A stretch of 15,347 nt of DNA. Source: a bacterium (GTDB taxonomy: Bacteria > UBA3054). Location of the stretch: positions 1-15,347 of the forward strand of contig JAFYIM010000215.1 in the NCBI GenBank assembly GCA_017538635.1, given 5' to 3'. Shown piece by piece: positions 14,096-15,347 of this stretch; within the stretch, counting starts at the first letter, position 1; each line of letters opens with the position of its first letter. The notes beneath the pieces were generated by a model that saw nothing but the letters and a program-made list of their open reading frames with translations, had not been told where the DNA came from and ran no database searches. The translations under genes and the position numbers were made by a program.

Positions 14096-15347
14096 TCAAT
14101 AGGTTTTGAGGGTTTTGATTCTTAGCGGATTGTGGATGTTGGAGGCGCCGAGGAGGTAGAGCTTGTCGCCGACTAAGGTTAGCCTGCTGCCTTCGTCGGT
14201 CGGGACCGGCAGCGTTTTGACTTCCCACTGCCCGGTGTAGAGGTCGAGGATCATAAGATTATTTTCGTGGCAGTCAACGTTGAAGCGCCTGCCGTCCTCG
14301 TGCTCGATCCAGGGGCGGCGGTAGCCTTTGCCGCCTCTCGTTATGAGAAGCCTGGCGTGTTTTTCCTTGGAGTATTTCTGGGGCAGGAAGACCATGGAGC
14401 AGCCTACGCCCGGCGGATAGGGCGTCTCGCCCAGAATCATCTGCTCGCCCTTGTTGTTGACGACGAAGACTACGCCCTTGGGTTTATTGGGATCGCTGCC
14501 GTCGAATTTTACGAAGAACGCTCCGCTCTTGCCGTCGCTGGCGGCGGCCCACTGATAGGAAGGTCCGCCAGGAGCTTTGGCAAAGGGCTTAAGGAGTCGC
14601 TTCTTCCAGTCCCTGACAAGGGAAACGTGGTCGGAGCCTTCCTCAGCTATGAAGAGCGAACCGTCGGCCACGGCCGCCATGGCCGCCCCGTTGGGAGCGC
14701 CTTTTACGTGCTGGCCTTCCTCCCATTTTCCGGTCTTGGGATCGAAGAACGCCAGGGCCGTTTCCGTGTAGCGGTTGGACTCAGCATCCATAAGGGAATA
14801 GCCGAGCGAAGTGATTAGGCCGCCGTTGAAAGGAGCAAGCGCCGTCATGTCGTCTTTTCTGCCGCAGGGCATATTTTCCAGGGGCTGCCAAGAATTGCCG
14901 CTGCGGCGGAAGAAGGGGCTCATCTTAACATTGCCTTTTGAGAAATAATAGTCCTTGCCGTCGGTGCCGGCTTTCGTGCAGACGAGGCGGTCGCCCCAGG
15001 CGTCGTCGGCCATGGGGACGTCGTACATCTGCCATTCGTTTTCCGTGTTGATGGAGAAGGGCTTCGATATGGCGGAAGCCGTCCTGCCGTAGCAATCCTC
15101 TATTTCAACTTTTACGCAGGCTCTTTCATAGGAGCCTTCCGGCAGGAACCAGCGGTAAGGGGAAGTGAGCTCGAAAGCGAAGTCATGGCAAATTGGTTCG
15201 AAGGGTCCGGAGGGGCCGTTTCCGCTGAAACTGATCTCGACGCCTCGTAATCCGACTTTGGGTTTTGTGGCGGTCCAGGTGATCTGCGCTTCGTCGCCCT
15301 CTATTTTTTCCGGCATGGTGACAGTCACTTCCAGAGGTTCCGCTTCC
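14096..15347 (-). CDS. Kelch-like beta-propeller protein, N-terminus beyond the right edge
   Basis: The frame is open from the right edge to the stop at 14096-14098, giving 416 visible codons; the true start lies outside. An internal GTG (15328) and ATG (15316) exist, but coding clearly continues upstream (EAEPLEVTVTMPEKIEG). The first ~95 visible residues have the alternating strand pattern of an Ig/FN3-like sandwich (AQITWTATKPKVGLRGVEIS, then ACVKVEIEDCYGRTAS). The remainder looks like kelch-type blades: NSWQPLENMPCG..NGGLITSLG, FDPKTGKWEEGQ..DGSLFIAEEG, and LDLYTGQWEVKTLPV..GDKLYLLGASN. Such proteins are usually exported and bind ligands, glycans or partners; no signal peptide can be seen because the N-terminus is missing. 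No enzyme motif was found. It ends 13 nt before the compound hairpin. Fold assignment is moderate; function is unknown. Confidence 0.75.
   Translation of the reverse strand, partial: EAEPLEVTVTMPEKIEGDEAQITWTATKPKVGLRGVEISFSGNGPSGPFEPICHDFAFELTSPYRWFLPEGSYERACVKVEIEDCYGRTASAISKPFSINTENEWQMYDVPMADDAWGDRLVCTKAGTDGKDYYFSKGNVKMSPFFRRSGNSWQPLENMPCGRKDDMTALAPFNGGLITSLGYSLMDAESNRYTETALAFFDPKTGKWEEGQHVKGAPNGAAMAAVADGSLFIAEEGSDHVSLVRDWKKRLLKPFAKAPGGPSYQWAAASDGKSGAFFVKFDGSDPNKPKGVVFVVNNKGEQMILGETPYPPGVGCSMVFLPQKYSKEKHARLLITRGGKGYRRPWIEHEDGRRFNVDCHENNLMILDLYTGQWEVKTLPVPTDEGSRLTLVGDKLYLLGASNIHNPLRIKTLKTY

Noticed and set aside
13893..14228. 111-codon minus-strand frame across the compound hairpin
   Set aside because: It runs through two terminator structures and overlaps the end of the kelch gene in another frame.
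1..15347. CRISPR arrays, tRNA or rRNA genes, insertion sequences
   Set aside because: No spaced direct repeats, no tRNA cloverleaf sequences, no transposase motifs or terminal repeats were seen.

Overview
The window holds nine protein genes, two of them cut by the window edges, and no RNA genes. They are mostly bacterial housekeeping genes packed into short divergent and convergent transcription units. The organism is a bacterium with moderate GC, Shine-Dalgarno sites of the AGGAG type, Sec signal peptides and probably a sigma-54 promoter. From memory, the ClpC-type unfoldase reads closest to chlamydial/PVC-type ClpC. That hints at the PVC or a neighbouring phylum (for example Kiritimatiellota, Lentisphaerota or Elusimicrobiota), but nothing here fixes the taxon.

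Left block (1-3838, minus strand): ptsI (PTS enzyme I) is followed after 11 bp by leuS (leucyl-tRNA synthetase), whose C-terminus lies beyond the left edge. Centre-left block (3901-6030, plus strand): a hexapeptide-repeat O-acetyltransferase of the Maa/LacA type, lipB (octanoyltransferase for lipoate synthesis) and mazG (NTP pyrophosphohydrolase) overlap or nearly touch. They look like one operon whose promoter sits so close to the first ATG that the mRNA may be leaderless. Centre block (6031-9591, minus strand): an unrecognised, AT-richer gene of about 1186 codons encodes an exported, highly charged, mostly helical protein. Its stop codon abuts that of mazG with no gap.

Right-centre block (9671-13676, plus strand): argH (argininosuccinate lyase) and a clpC-like AAA+ unfoldase are separated by 5 bp and closed by a perfect 17-bp terminator hairpin. 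The unfoldase lacks the middle domain normal for ClpC and has an extra linker between its N-domain and first ATPase module. Far right (13676-14082): a 52-aa zinc-ribbon microprotein has its own near-consensus sigma-54 (-24/-12) promoter, a strong ribosome binding site and its own terminator. A roughly 100-nt compound hairpin follows. Last (14096-15347, minus strand): the C-terminal part of a kelch-like beta-propeller protein enters from the right edge.

The genes do not form one pathway. The most unusual parts are the isolated sigma-54-type zinc-ribbon unit with its hairpins, the middle-domain-less ClpC, the orphan exported giant, and an enzyme I with an altered catalytic-cysteine motif. Four promoters (ptsI, maa, the giant gene, argH) share an extended -10 element of the form TGnTAWAMT.
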